NCBI GenBank assembly: GCA_964019655.1
Contig: CAXHTR010000001.1
Location: 1,302,001 to 1,366,000 of the forward strand
Source: Perkinsela sp. pyNocScin1
Lineage: Eukaryota; Euglenozoa; Kinetoplastea; Prokinetoplastida; Perkinselidae
Direction: 5' to 3'
DNA: 64,000 nucleotides
The first letter of the stretch is position 1. Each line of letters starts with the position of its first letter. The notes below the pieces were generated by a model. The model was given only the letters and a program-made list of their open reading frames with translations. It was not told where the DNA came from and did not search any database. Shown here piece after piece: positions 1 to 9,265 of the stretch. The position numbers and the translations under genes were made by a program.

Positions 1-1
1 T

Positions 2-3000
2 CTCCACACACGACTTCTTGAAATCAATTTGAAGCATTCACCACCGCAGGTTGCCGAGCAGATTTTCATTCAAAAAATTGTGAGCCACTTCGATGCACAG
101 GTCATTGCCCCTCTTTGCGAGAAAGCACAGCTACATCGCTGGGCAATCGTTTGCTATAGCAAAGCGCAGCAAGAGTCTGGTCACCAAATAGCTGTCATGA
201 AAGACATGAAACGATGTATGCGCAAATTGCAGGACTTCGGAGCCGACTGGCTTCTGGACCTGTTCGGAGGGCTTTCAAAGGATGACGGCATCGAGCTTTT
301 TCAAGAGCTTGTTGAGAATGGTGCCGACGAATGCTACAAAGTGACGGTTCAAATAGCTGCCAAGTACTATAGCATCTTTGGCATCACGCCTCTCGTCAAT
401 ATCTTTCTGAAGAAAAGCGCATTCAAATCTATTTTCTTTTTTCTTGGTTCTGTGAAGGATTTCAGCTCTGATCCAGAAGTCCACTTTCGGTACATAGAGG
501 CTGCAGTGCATGCAGACGAAATAGCAGAGGTCGAAAGTTTCACACGATTAACATCCACCTACGATGCAATGCGAGCGAAAGATTTTCTATTTGAGTCTTC
601 ATTGGCGGATGCGCGGCCTCTTATCAATGTTTGCGATAAGAACGACTATGTGCAGGAGCTTATCAAATACTTTGTCCAGGAAAAAAAATTTAGTGAGATC
701 GAAAAGTACGTTCAAAAACATAGACCGGACCGCACTCCAGAGGTTGTTGGGATTCTCCTTGATCATGGCTGTGATGAGGACACAATCGCGGGGCTTATCT
801 TATCTGTTGGCTCGATGTGTGATAGCGAAGCGCTCATAGTTGAGGTTGAAAAGCGAAGTAAGATAATGGTTCTGCAGCCATGGCTTGAGCAGAAGCTAAG
901 GGATAAGTCGAAGGAAGTTGCTGTGTACAATTTGCTCGCGAAGATCTACGTAAACCAAGGAAAAGCCAATGACTTTTTGAAGAGCAATGACTTATATGAC
1001 CCTACCGTGATAGGCACTTATTGCGAAAAACGGGAGCCGCAAATGGCATTCATCTCGTTTAGCAAAGGTGGCTGCGATGCGGATGTGATCAGAATCGGCT
1101 TTGCCAACGGGCTCTTCAAAGAGCTTGCCGGTTATCTCATGAAGCGCCAGAACACAGACCTTTGGTGCACGGCCTTGGAAAAGGAGAGCAGAGATGAGCT
1201 CATTGATGCGGTACTCCAAAATGAACTGCCCACGTCAAATGTTCCCGAAGAAGTCAGTGCAATCGTGAGAGCTCTGATCAAAGCCAATCTTCCTGAAAAA
1301 CTCACGACAGTGCTTGAAAGAGTCGTGATGCATGGTCCCAGGGAGTTTCGACAGAACAAGTACCTGCAGAATCTTCTTATCATTACCGCGATCAAAGCAA
1401 AGAACACAAAGGCAAAAGAGTATATCGACCAGCTTGATGGTTACGACGCGTCTGAAATAGCACGAATTGCCATTACGAATGAAGAGTTTGAAGTCGCATA
1501 CGCATCGTATGTGAAAGCTGAGCTGTATGACGATGCGATGCATGTGCTGGTGGACAACATTCAAGATCTTGATCGCGCAAAAGAGCTGGCCGGGAAATTA
1601 GATACATTCAGACCATGGGCAATTCTAGGCGAGGCCTACCTCACGACGAGAGATATCGCCGCGGCTGTACACGCATTCGTTCAAAGCAAGAATACAAACT
1701 ATCTGACGCAGATTGCAGAATTCGCTGATGAGTCACAGGATTTTCAGCACCTCGTTAAGTATATCCGCATGGTACGGGAAACGAATAAGGAGTCAAACCC
1801 GAAGCTTGACCAGGACCTCTTGTATTGCTTAGCGAAAATTGGTGATATTAGCGAGTTGCAGGCATTCGTCAACACCACGCGAGTCGCAGGTGCCCAGAGC
1901 GTTGCTGAGCGATGCATGAAGGAAGGCTTTGTGGAAGCCGCGTGCACCCTGTTTCGATTCTCAAACGACTTTCTTTCATTGGCTCGTGCGCAAATCCAGA
2001 TCAAAAATTTACGCGCAGCTGTGGATTCTGCCAAGAAGACGAATAGTGCTGAGCTATGGAATGATATCTTGCAAGCGTGCATTGACGCGAAAGAGATTGA
2101 ACTCGCGGGCGTTTCTGCGACACACCTCATCCCACTCACAGATGATCTGTGCTCAATCATAGATATTTACGAGGCCAGCATGCTCTACGATGAGATAATT
2201 TCAGTACTCCATGATTTTGTGGGAGGGGCGAATGCCCCCATGAATATCTTCACCGAGTTGACGCTACTCTACACAAAGTACTACCCTGAAAAAACGTTCG
2301 ACTTCGTTCGCATGTACCACAAGCGCTTAAACAGACACAAAGTTATCACACAGTGTTCAAGCCTATGCATGTGGGACATTAGCTGCTACTTGTATCAGGT
2401 TAAGGAGGAGTGGGACAGCGCTACCAACATCATGCTCACCGAGCCTGCGCTCACGTGGGAGCACGAGATGCTCATCAACATTCTCAACAAGGTGTCGTCG
2501 GACGATTTAATCGACAGAGCAATCGAATTTTACTTAAAGTATCAGCCACTGCTCATCAATGAACTCTTGATGGGCATACGAAATCGCATAGATATTCAGC
2601 GTGTGCTCAAAGCAGTGCAAAAGTCTCCTTATGCCTTTGTTACTCGGCCATTTCTTGAATCTCTGAGCTCAAAAAACCTTTCTAGTGTGAACACCATGCT
2701 TATTGAGATGCTTATTCTCGATAGCGATCTGGACGGACTCAAGACGGCCCTCGAAAACTGCAGCAATTTTGATGCAAAATCTATCGGTGAGAGCCTTTGC
2801 TCGAATGATTGTCAGGCGTTCCGCCTCGTGGGTGCCGAGCTCTTATGTGAAAATAAGTTTTATAGAAACGCGATGGATGTATACAAAGTGGAAGGTCTCT
2901 CCTTAAAGGTAGTGCACACTGCAGCACAGAGCCGCGCGCCAGCCATTATCGTAGAGGCCCTGGAGTGGCTTATAGACAATAGTTTCCGGGAGTGCTTTGC

Positions 3001-3223
3001 TGCACTTGCATTTTTAAGCATTGATGCGCTCGATGCGGATAAAGTTTTGGAATTCGCGTACCTCTACGGTGAAACTGAGCTCCTTATGCCCTTCTTTATC
3101 CAGGCAATGGCGGACCAGCGCAAAGCACTCGCAGGAATTCGTAGCAGGATGGGATCAAAAGATGGTGAAAATGACGTGAAGTTCTTACAAAACAAAACAT
3201 CGCAGCTACTGCTCGAGCAATAA
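2..3223 (+). CDS. CHC: Clathrin heavy chain, C-terminal two thirds (5' partial)
   Basis: The frame is open to the left window edge (reading from base 2), so the N-terminal propeller and first leg repeats lie outside the window. About 1,070 residues remain, against roughly 1,700 for the whole family protein. The sequence begins with the leg segment LHTRLLEIN and continues through alpha-helical clathrin repeats, with recognisable blocks such as VVGILLDHGCDED, YCEKREPQMAF, LQNLLIITAIKA and DLDRAKELAGKL. Near the C terminus MPFFIQAMADQ matches the region just before the trimerisation segment, after which the tail is short. The protein forms the triskelion legs of coated vesicles at the plasma membrane, Golgi and endosomes; in kinetoplastids it serves flagellar-pocket-type endocytosis. 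The frame has no intron. The next gene starts about 70 bp downstream on the same strand. Confidence 0.95.
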   Translation, partial: LHTRLLEINLKHSPPQVAEQIFIQKIVSHFDAQVIAPLCEKAQLHRWAIVCYSKAQQESGHQIAVMKDMKRCMRKLQDFGADWLLDLFGGLSKDDGIELFQELVENGADECYKVTVQIAAKYYSIFGITPLVNIFLKKSAFKSIFFFLGSVKDFSSDPEVHFRYIEAAVHADEIAEVESFTRLTSTYDAMRAKDFLFESSLADARPLINVCDKNDYVQELIKYFVQEKKFSEIEKYVQKHRPDRTPEVVGILLDHGCDEDTIAGLILSVGSMCDSEALIVEVEKRSKIMVLQPWLEQKLRDKSKEVAVYNLLAKIYVNQGKANDFLKSNDLYDPTVIGTYCEKREPQMAFISFSKGGCDADVIRIGFANGLFKELAGYLMKRQNTDLWCTALEKESRDELIDAVLQNELPTSNVPEEVSAIVRALIKANLPEKLTTVLERVVMHGPREFRQNKYLQNLLIITAIKAKNTKAKEYIDQLDGYDASEIARIAITNEEFEVAYASYVKAELYDDAMHVLVDNIQDLDRAKELAGKLDTFRPWAILGEAYLTTRDIAAAVHAFVQSKNTNYLTQIAEFADESQDFQHLVKYIRMVRETNKESNPKLDQDLLYCLAKIGDISELQAFVNTTRVAGAQSVAERCMKEGFVEAACTLFRFSNDFLSLARAQIQIKNLRAAVDSAKKTNSAELWNDILQACIDAKEIELAGVSATHLIPLTDDLCSIIDIYEASMLYDEIISVLHDFVGGANAPMNIFTELTLLYTKYYPEKTFDFVRMYHKRLNRHKVITQCSSLCMWDISCYLYQVKEEWDSATNIMLTEPALTWEHEMLINILNKVSSDDLIDRAIEFYLKYQPLLINELLMGIRNRIDIQRVLKAVQKSPYAFVTRPFLESLSSKNLSSVNTMLIEMLILDSDLDGLKTALENCSNFDAKSIGESLCSNDCQAFRLVGAELLCENKFYRNAMDVYKVEGLSLKVVHTAAQSRAPAIIVEALEWLIDNSFRECFAALAFLSIDALDADKVLEFAYLYGETELLMPFFIQAMADQRKALAGIRSRMGSKDGENDVKFLQNKTSQLLLEQ

Positions 3224-3295
3224 ATCTAAGTGCCGTCACAAAAAAATTATGATGTATGATTTTTGACCTTATGAATCCGAATAATTTTTGTCTCC

Positions 3296-5893
3296 ATGAT
3301 GCTTCTGAGCGAATACTACTTTGAGTCAAGTCATTCATATAGATTAAACATGTGGATAAAGCCCTTCGAGAGCCTTTCAGCACACGCAGCGCTTGTACAC
3401 CTCGCTTCCATGGCGAAAAATAAAAAAATCGAAGCAGATAAAGCTGCAAGTTTTCTGCGCAGGGCAGGGACTACTGGCAAGGATATTGCAATATCCTGCA
3501 TAGCAGGGCTTCTGGATAAAGCTGTGCATGCTCGCGAACAGTCTCTCCGCCTCATTCGCCTCCTGCGCACTGACGACATTATCAAGGCCGTTGCATGCGT
3601 GCCCACAAATGACCTCGTTTTCAAGGTTAGTGATGCGCTCTACGCAAACAACATAATGCAGCCTGCTGATGCGGCGGAGTTGCTCACCATTCGCTGCTTT
3701 CTCATTAAAGCCTCTAAGGCTGAAGAAGCGGAAGGTGCTCTCTTGCAAGAAGCGTTTGTGCAGGAGATGATCTCGCATCTTTCACGCACAAAGCGTTACC
3801 AAGCGCTTTTTTGCATACTACGTACACCTCTAGGTTCCAAGGAACTTACCTTTGCGACTTTTGAAAAACTCTTCGCCCAGGTCGAAGAGAGCAGTGGCGA
3901 AGATTTTGTCGCATTTCTTCTCCTTTTCCCACCAAGCACAATCGGAAAAGAAGTGGCTTTGTTCACAAAAGCATTGCAACGCATCTTTAAGATTGAAAGG
4001 AATGGAGGCAATCTACCAGCGAAACTTTTTTACACGCGCATACTGCCCGCTTTCCATAGCTTCCCGTGCGCGAAGCTTATGACGAAAGAGCTCTCCTACA
4101 TCCCGTACAATGTGTTCCATGTGTTCCACGCTGTTGAGCCCAATCGCATTCGGCGCAACATATTCCATAAAGTGTTTGAAACGGCACCTTCCTTCACTCT
4201 CGATGAGAGCCTCACGATGCCTGAAGAGTTTGGTATTTTTGTGAAAAATCCGCACTACGCCTTCAAGACTTTGTTCTACCTTCAGACACTCGACGATGAC
4301 ATAGCTAAGGGTGCCACCGGGATCATGCGGCAGATTCTATCGAACCACAAGCAGTGCCGCTGGATACAAGAAGCATTCGATAGTGCATTCTTTACGAGCA
4401 TGAGCAGGCCCTCGGGGGCACGAGAGGTAAAGGGTCTCGGCCTGACAGTGCAAATGCTGCTCAAGGCCAACCTCCTTGATTACTCGAAGATGTCGCACAT
4501 TATCGTCTCAGGACTTCAGCGGCTTCAGCATACAGACATTCCAGCGATGCTTGATGTTATTCGCGCCTATCTTAGCCGCGCCGGCGTTGATCGTACAGGC
4601 TTTGAGCAATTCGAACACAGATCTGAACTTTTGATGGGCCCGATGGCCTTCCTTTTTCAAACTTCCACTTTGCCGGGCAGAGGAAAAGCGCTTCGGGGCT
4701 CCATTATCAAATTTTTTCTGCAGATAGGGTTTCAGGCGTACTTTGAAGTCGTTTATCATCTCGTGCGTTTCTACACTGAATGTGACACACACAGGACGGA
4801 GATACTTGGCGTGCTCCTGGGGCTCTTGTATCTCTCTGAATATACAAAGAAAGAGTTTGAAGCCATGAACCAACCTGACCCCGAATCAAGCAGATGTATC
4901 TCGAACCGTGGCTTTCAGCCAGATGCTTCGGTGCTGATGCATAGTGTATACATTCCAAGTGAAGAAACCGCCAAGCACACGCTAAATAATCTCAGGAATC
5001 TCGCACAGCAGCGGGGGGATGACGATAGGCTTCAGTGGGTGGTTGAATCTTTCGACCGTGTGTTCGAGCCCACAGAATCGTCGCAAGCGTCTCTCGCGGC
5101 CTCATTCCAAGCCTTCACAGTATTTAGCATCAGTTGGACAGACAAGCCTTTTACCACCAACAGCAGGTTCAATGTTGATGCTTACTCTGAGGACCACTTA
5201 GATGCAGAGACTTCCGCGCAGAAATCACGGTACGAAAAGCATCGCACACGTGTGTTTCAAGCGGAAGAGCTCGAGGACTTCTTCAAGTCACGCGCACTCA
5301 CACGCATCCGCTGTTCCAACAGAGAGGCGCTTGCGACATTCTACTTCTTTCTACACCACATCCCCATGTCCACGTACGCCTCCCTGGCTGTTGAACTCAT
5401 CGATACGTTTACCCAATGCGTCGTAGAAGGCTCGGACAGTGTAGGTTTTTTCATACGGTGCGTACTTGACGAGCTCAGGCGCTCAGACGTTCCAGCTGCT
5501 CGCTGCGACGCCATCATGCAGCGATTGCGGGAAAAGTTCACTTTGCTGGTCCTCGAGCACTCATTTACGGCGCCTGCTATGCTCAATGTCCTTCAGCTCA
5601 CGAAAGAACTGATTGAATTCTTATGCTCTTCTGATGACAGCAAGACGAAGATAATCCAGTCTATCGAAAAGAGAGCGGAGGGTGAGCCACAGGCGGAGAT
5701 TGCGACCCTGAAAGCAATTTTCGAGAAACAAGCGGTGTTTCGCTTCCAAGCCGCCCCTATTATGCCGAAAAAAGCGGGACAGGCGAGTCGGCCTGGGGTC
5801 AAGAGAGAACGCCACGACCGCTCGTCAGATCAGTCCCGAATGGATTCTCGATCGCGGTCGCGTATGGATCATCGCAGCCACCACAGACACTAG
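3296..5893 (+). CDS. Large orphan protein with basic Arg/Ser/Asp/His tail
   Basis: I do not recognise the family. The 865-residue product looks mostly alpha-helical, with repeated Leu/Ala-rich segments suggesting HEAT- or MIF4G-like solenoid structure. It ends in about 50 low-complexity residues rich in Arg, Ser, Asp and His (around residues 815-865), which resembles the RS-type tails of nuclear RNA-processing proteins. No signal peptide or membrane segment is evident. The first ATG (3296) sits inside a pyrimidine-rich stretch that could be a trans-splice tract; the in-frame ATG at 3350 (MWIKPFESL) follows several AG dinucleotides and may be the true start. The gene lies in the same + strand run as clathrin. 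A nuclear scaffold role is inference from composition only. Confidence 0.8.
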   Translation: MMLLSEYYFESSHSYRLNMWIKPFESLSAHAALVHLASMAKNKKIEADKAASFLRRAGTTGKDIAISCIAGLLDKAVHAREQSLRLIRLLRTDDIIKAVACVPTNDLVFKVSDALYANNIMQPADAAELLTIRCFLIKASKAEEAEGALLQEAFVQEMISHLSRTKRYQALFCILRTPLGSKELTFATFEKLFAQVEESSGEDFVAFLLLFPPSTIGKEVALFTKALQRIFKIERNGGNLPAKLFYTRILPAFHSFPCAKLMTKELSYIPYNVFHVFHAVEPNRIRRNIFHKVFETAPSFTLDESLTMPEEFGIFVKNPHYAFKTLFYLQTLDDDIAKGATGIMRQILSNHKQCRWIQEAFDSAFFTSMSRPSGAREVKGLGLTVQMLLKANLLDYSKMSHIIVSGLQRLQHTDIPAMLDVIRAYLSRAGVDRTGFEQFEHRSELLMGPMAFLFQTSTLPGRGKALRGSIIKFFLQIGFQAYFEVVYHLVRFYTECDTHRTEILGVLLGLLYLSEYTKKEFEAMNQPDPESSRCISNRGFQPDASVLMHSVYIPSEETAKHTLNNLRNLAQQRGDDDRLQWVVESFDRVFEPTESSQASLAASFQAFTVFSISWTDKPFTTNSRFNVDAYSEDHLDAETSAQKSRYEKHRTRVFQAEELEDFFKSRALTRIRCSNREALATFYFFLHHIPMSTYASLAVELIDTFTQCVVEGSDSVGFFIRCVLDELRRSDVPAARCDAIMQRLREKFTLLVLEHSFTAPAMLNVLQLTKELIEFLCSSDDSKTKIIQSIEKRAEGEPQAEIATLKAIFEKQAVFRFQAAPIMPKKAGQASRPGVKRERHDRSSDQSRMDSRSRSRMDHRSHHRH

Positions 5894-5995
5894 CCAGCAG
5901 TGGTCGATTCAATGTTGAATATTTTTTGTAATGCAGTGATTGATCGCACATAATGCACTTCATCGTTCGTTTGTAGTAACTTATGATACGGAGCG

Positions 5996-6598
5996 ATGCT
6001 GCACAATAACAGCCTGCAACGAGCGACGCACCGCGTGACGTACATTCCAGCGCGCCAGATGGGCCGCCCATCGTGCCCCCGGTGGGACCTTCGTCTGACA
6101 AGAGCTCGCATATTCGGTGAGTACATAGACCCGAAGGTGCCTGGGTGTTGGCAAATTGAGGACCACCGAGACCTTGACCCGACGCATGGGCGATTTATTG
6201 GCCGAGCAGAAGACAGGTTCTATCCGTCTGGCTCAGGTGGCGATGGTTGTCCGGACCAGATCCTGAACAGAACGCTCCCACAGTACACTCCGCACGAGTT
6301 CTACACGCGCACACAGATGCCATGGAATGAAAACGCGCTCTACGGCAAACAGCTCGCCGAGAAGACATTCATGGGCACCACTGTACCATATGGATACACG
6401 CTGTACAAGGAGCTTCAGCGGGCTGGGCGCAACGATAGAAAGCTCCATCCGTACTTCAGGTACCCGGTGACCTCTGGCTACACCAACCCGCCGAAACGCT
6501 TCAAGCCCATTCCAGACCCGGCGCCAATCAAAGGCCCAGAGACGAAGGGCGGTAATGCGAGGAACTCGAGCGTCCCCTTCCGAAAACGGGGAGGGTGA
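5996..6598 (+). CDS. Basic orphan protein, possible mitochondrial protein
   Basis: A 200-residue product with no family I can name. It is rich in Arg, Pro, Tyr and Gly, has no obvious membrane segment, and contains aromatic and proline-rich stretches (PYGYTLYKELQRAGRND, then HPYFRYPVTSGYTNPPKRF). The N terminus (MLHNNSLQRATHRVTYIPAR) is basic, hydroxylated and free of acidic residues for about 25 residues, which could be a mitochondrial presequence. Extended basic and aromatic proteins like this are common among lineage-specific mitoribosomal or respiratory subunits of kinetoplastids, but that assignment is inference. It starts about 100 bp after the previous gene and is followed by a gap of about 620 bp. 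Codon use resembles its neighbours and there is no overlapping competitor. Confidence 0.7.
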   Translation: MLHNNSLQRATHRVTYIPARQMGRPSCPRWDLRLTRARIFGEYIDPKVPGCWQIEDHRDLDPTHGRFIGRAEDRFYPSGSGGDGCPDQILNRTLPQYTPHEFYTRTQMPWNENALYGKQLAEKTFMGTTVPYGYTLYKELQRAGRNDRKLHPYFRYPVTSGYTNPPKRFKPIPDPAPIKGPETKGGNARNSSVPFRKRGG

Positions 6599-7219
6599 AA
6601 CGCATATGCTACGCACCGTGTACACTGTATATCTTTCTATTGTCATTCTACTCGGATTACAGCCACTTGTTTATCTCTTTGTGCGATTTTAATTCATTTT
6701 CAAAAATGTGCTTCTCTACCCCACGTGATTACAACACCAATGCTTGACGCCCTGGGAGTCCAGGCGATGATTAGCATCAACCAAGATCTATGAGAATTTT
6801 TTCCTGCTCACTTTCGTATCATCCGTGCTCTTCAGAAAACGGCACTTTATTTTCGGTTATTGAAGGGTTAGTTGACTTCATGATGCTTCCGACTCAGGCG
6901 GCTAGATCAGAGGTTCTCCAGGCCTAGAGGCCACGGCCACCCTATACCTTAAGCGAAGACATTATGCTCACCACGACGTACACCGTATTTTGAAGAAGTT
7001 GGTGTCTGAAATTTTCATTCCTAGGGCTTCAAAAGCTTTCAGGGCCTGTCTTGGGGAACCTTCGAATCCAGAGCGATAATTTGGTACACCTCAATGCACG
7101 AACCGAAGGCTCAGATTGAGGCAACCTATGTGTCTGTTGATAGATACCACCACGGCGTAAGATATTTTTCAGTTTGCGTCGATCACTTCGAATCGTCCAT
7201 TGTCTGTTTTCAAGTACGC
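6599..7219. other. Intergenic gap without recognisable gene
   Basis: About 620 bases between two + strand genes. I see no convincing reading frame and no tRNA. A tRNA-like T-loop sequence near 7060 has no flanking stem. An ATG-initiated extension of the REV1 frame reaches back to 7094, but the pyrimidine tract and AG at 7201-7214 favour the ATG at 7220, leaving this stretch as 3' UTR plus spacer. It is longer than most spacers inside the strand runs of this window. Confidence 0.5.
7201..7214 (+). promoter_or_regulatory. Probable trans-splice acceptor of REV1
   Basis: A TGTCTGTTTTCAAG stretch ends in AG six bases before the ATG at 7220. Pyrimidine tract plus AG just ahead of a start codon is the usual spliced-leader acceptor arrangement in kinetoplastids. 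It decides in favour of the inner start over the in-frame ATG at 7094. The functional reading is inferred, not shown. Confidence 0.5.
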
Positions 7220-8995
7220 ATGCCATCTGTCAGTGTGCAAGATTTTTATGAGCGAAGTCGGCTACACTTCATCGGCGACTGGAAGTACACTGCCCGCGAT
7301 ATTCTGAGCTCGATCTGCGCAGAAGACGATATGCCGAACGATGTGGGCTGTGCGACTATCGCATGTGCGGATGCCCCACCATCAGCGAACCTGGAAAGAT
7401 CATGCACACAGTGCTACTTCGTCCATATCGACATGGACTGCTTCTTTGCTTCGATTGCCATGCGCGAGCGCCCAGAGCTGCGAAGCGTGCCGCTTGCCGT
7501 GTGCTATGAAGGCAAGTACGCTGAAATATCTTCCTGCAACTACGCTGCGCGTGCGAAAGGCATTCGGAGCGGCATGTACATCGCTAAGGCGCGTGAGTTG
7601 TGTCCAGAGATGCAGATAGCGCCCTACAACTTTGAGGCGTACAGAAGCTCGATGGCCGCCGTGTACCGAATCGTGCTCGCGGCGCTCGCAGCAGAAACGC
7701 GAAGCGCTGCCGAACTCGGCGGCTTCACTGCGATCGAGACGTCCATAGAGATTACAGCCGTCGATGACCTGTACATCGCACTACGGTACACTTGCGCGTT
7801 TGATGCAGATAAGAGCAGCATGATTCCCGCCTGGCGTGAAAAAGTTCGCAGTAATGTGGATGGTATGGTCTCGAGCATCAGGTCTCGCGTTTTTGAAGCG
7901 ACAGGCTGCACTGCATCCGCTGGCATTGCCGAAAACTGCCTTCTGGCCAAGCTTTTAGGCGAAGAGGCGAAGCCGAACGGTCAGAAAATATTCACCGGGA
8001 CCACTGCAGAACGTAAGGATTTTATGAAGAGCAAGGAGATAACTGATTTACCCGGAATCGGACCTGTTATCGCGCAGAAGATACTGGATAAGCTCAATAC
8101 CACGTCCTGTGCCGATGTGCAGCTCTTTGACGCAAGTTTTCTCCAGTCGCTGCTCGGCGCGGGAATGGGCAAGAAGCTCCATAGGTCGTGCCGTGGACTG
8201 TGCGATCGTTCAGTCGTGTCGACGATTTCAGAGAGCGCCGATGCGCAGAAAAGGTCCAAGGTGGTCGCGTGTGGTATCAATTACGGCGTCCGACCAAGCA
8301 CTTTAGACGATATCATCGCACTCATTCAGAAACTCTGCCAGAGCCTCGCAGAAAAGCTTGTCGCCGCCGCCGGGGTCACGTCCAGGGTCCACCTCACAGT
8401 GAAGTACAGGCATCCGGATGCCCCAGTCGAGACGTACAAAAAGGGCGCGCACGGCTGGTGCAAGGAGGCCGTGTCGAGCTCGCCGCTTGAGCCCCCCAGC
8501 AGCGATCAGATGGCTCTGCTCGAGGCGTGCAAGCAATCGTTCACCTCCATGCCCATCGAAATATGCGATGTCCGCGGTATTACTGCAAGAGCGAAACTCG
8601 AGCAGGTGTCTTCTGCTGATCAAAAGGAGCAGAGCAAGCAGGATGCAACGCTGACGCAGATATATAAGCGAAAGGAGAGTGAAAAGGTCGGAAATCCAAA
8701 GGAGACGGAGCGCGAGGGGGTAAAGGAGGAACATCCATCTTCTGCTGAAATTATTGAATTCAGGGCGAGCTGTCGCACAAGCCTCGAGGGCTTTCCAAAG
8801 ATTTCTTCGAAAGTCTCCGAGGTGGCAGTGCTCTTCAAATCTCTTCACAAAGCGCTTTTATTTCGCAAATATGTTTCAGTTCAAAGAGTAATGCAAGAGA
8901 TACAAAAGTTGGCACCTGCCGAAGAATACGCATCTATACGACACGCTGTGCAGTGCTGGACCACTCGGAAAGAAGGGGCGCGCTTAAGGCTATAA
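7220..8995 (+). CDS. REV1: REV1-type Y-family DNA polymerase
   Basis: About 591 residues. REV1 inserts dCMP opposite abasic sites and damaged guanines in the nucleus and scaffolds other translesion polymerases. The palm begins with HIDMDCFFAS (first catalytic Asp near residue 71), followed by AEISSCNYAARAKGIRSGMY, a block closer to REV1 than to pol kappa or eta. Little-finger and helix-hairpin-helix parts follow (EITDLPGIGPVIAQKILD, near 275-290). The second catalytic motif, usually Asp-Glu, reads AVDDLYIAL (D182-D183), so Glu is replaced by Asp. An N-terminal BRCT domain is absent; the N terminus is only about 65 residues. The C-terminal 120 residues end in a helical segment that may correspond to the REV1 interaction domain. 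A pol kappa or DinB assignment is the main alternative. Confidence 0.82.
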   Translation: MPSVSVQDFYERSRLHFIGDWKYTARDILSSICAEDDMPNDVGCATIACADAPPSANLERSCTQCYFVHIDMDCFFASIAMRERPELRSVPLAVCYEGKYAEISSCNYAARAKGIRSGMYIAKARELCPEMQIAPYNFEAYRSSMAAVYRIVLAALAAETRSAAELGGFTAIETSIEITAVDDLYIALRYTCAFDADKSSMIPAWREKVRSNVDGMVSSIRSRVFEATGCTASAGIAENCLLAKLLGEEAKPNGQKIFTGTTAERKDFMKSKEITDLPGIGPVIAQKILDKLNTTSCADVQLFDASFLQSLLGAGMGKKLHRSCRGLCDRSVVSTISESADAQKRSKVVACGINYGVRPSTLDDIIALIQKLCQSLAEKLVAAAGVTSRVHLTVKYRHPDAPVETYKKGAHGWCKEAVSSSPLEPPSSDQMALLEACKQSFTSMPIEICDVRGITARAKLEQVSSADQKEQSKQDATLTQIYKRKESEKVGNPKETEREGVKEEHPSSAEIIEFRASCRTSLEGFPKISSKVSEVAVLFKSLHKALLFRKYVSVQRVMQEIQKLAPAEEYASIRHAVQCWTTRKEGARLRL

Positions 8996-9265
8996 ATCTG
9001 AAAAAAGACTGGTCGTGCAGTGCAAAATCGTATTCATCAAAGCGTACTTATATGATGCAGAATAACACTAAGTGCCTCAACGCAAGATGCGCGTCTTTCA
9101 AAATGCTGATGCTGGAAATTATTGGGAGTTCTGTTGATCCTCTTTTCTGAAAAACTGTTTGTATTGTTTGTAAACTATGATATTTTCCGGTTTTGTGCAT
9201 ACAGTGCGCTGAACAGTTGTTTTTCGTATATTATCATACCCTTGAGCAATGGTCTAAGAAGCGCG

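Noticed and set aside
29-31. Start codon for the clathrin frame
   Set aside because: The codon is TTG and the frame is open with clathrin sequence back to base 2, so the gene is truncated by the window edge.
7040-7110. tRNA-like TTCGAATCC motif
   Set aside because: The bases on either side cannot pair into a T stem and no acceptor or anticodon arm is found.
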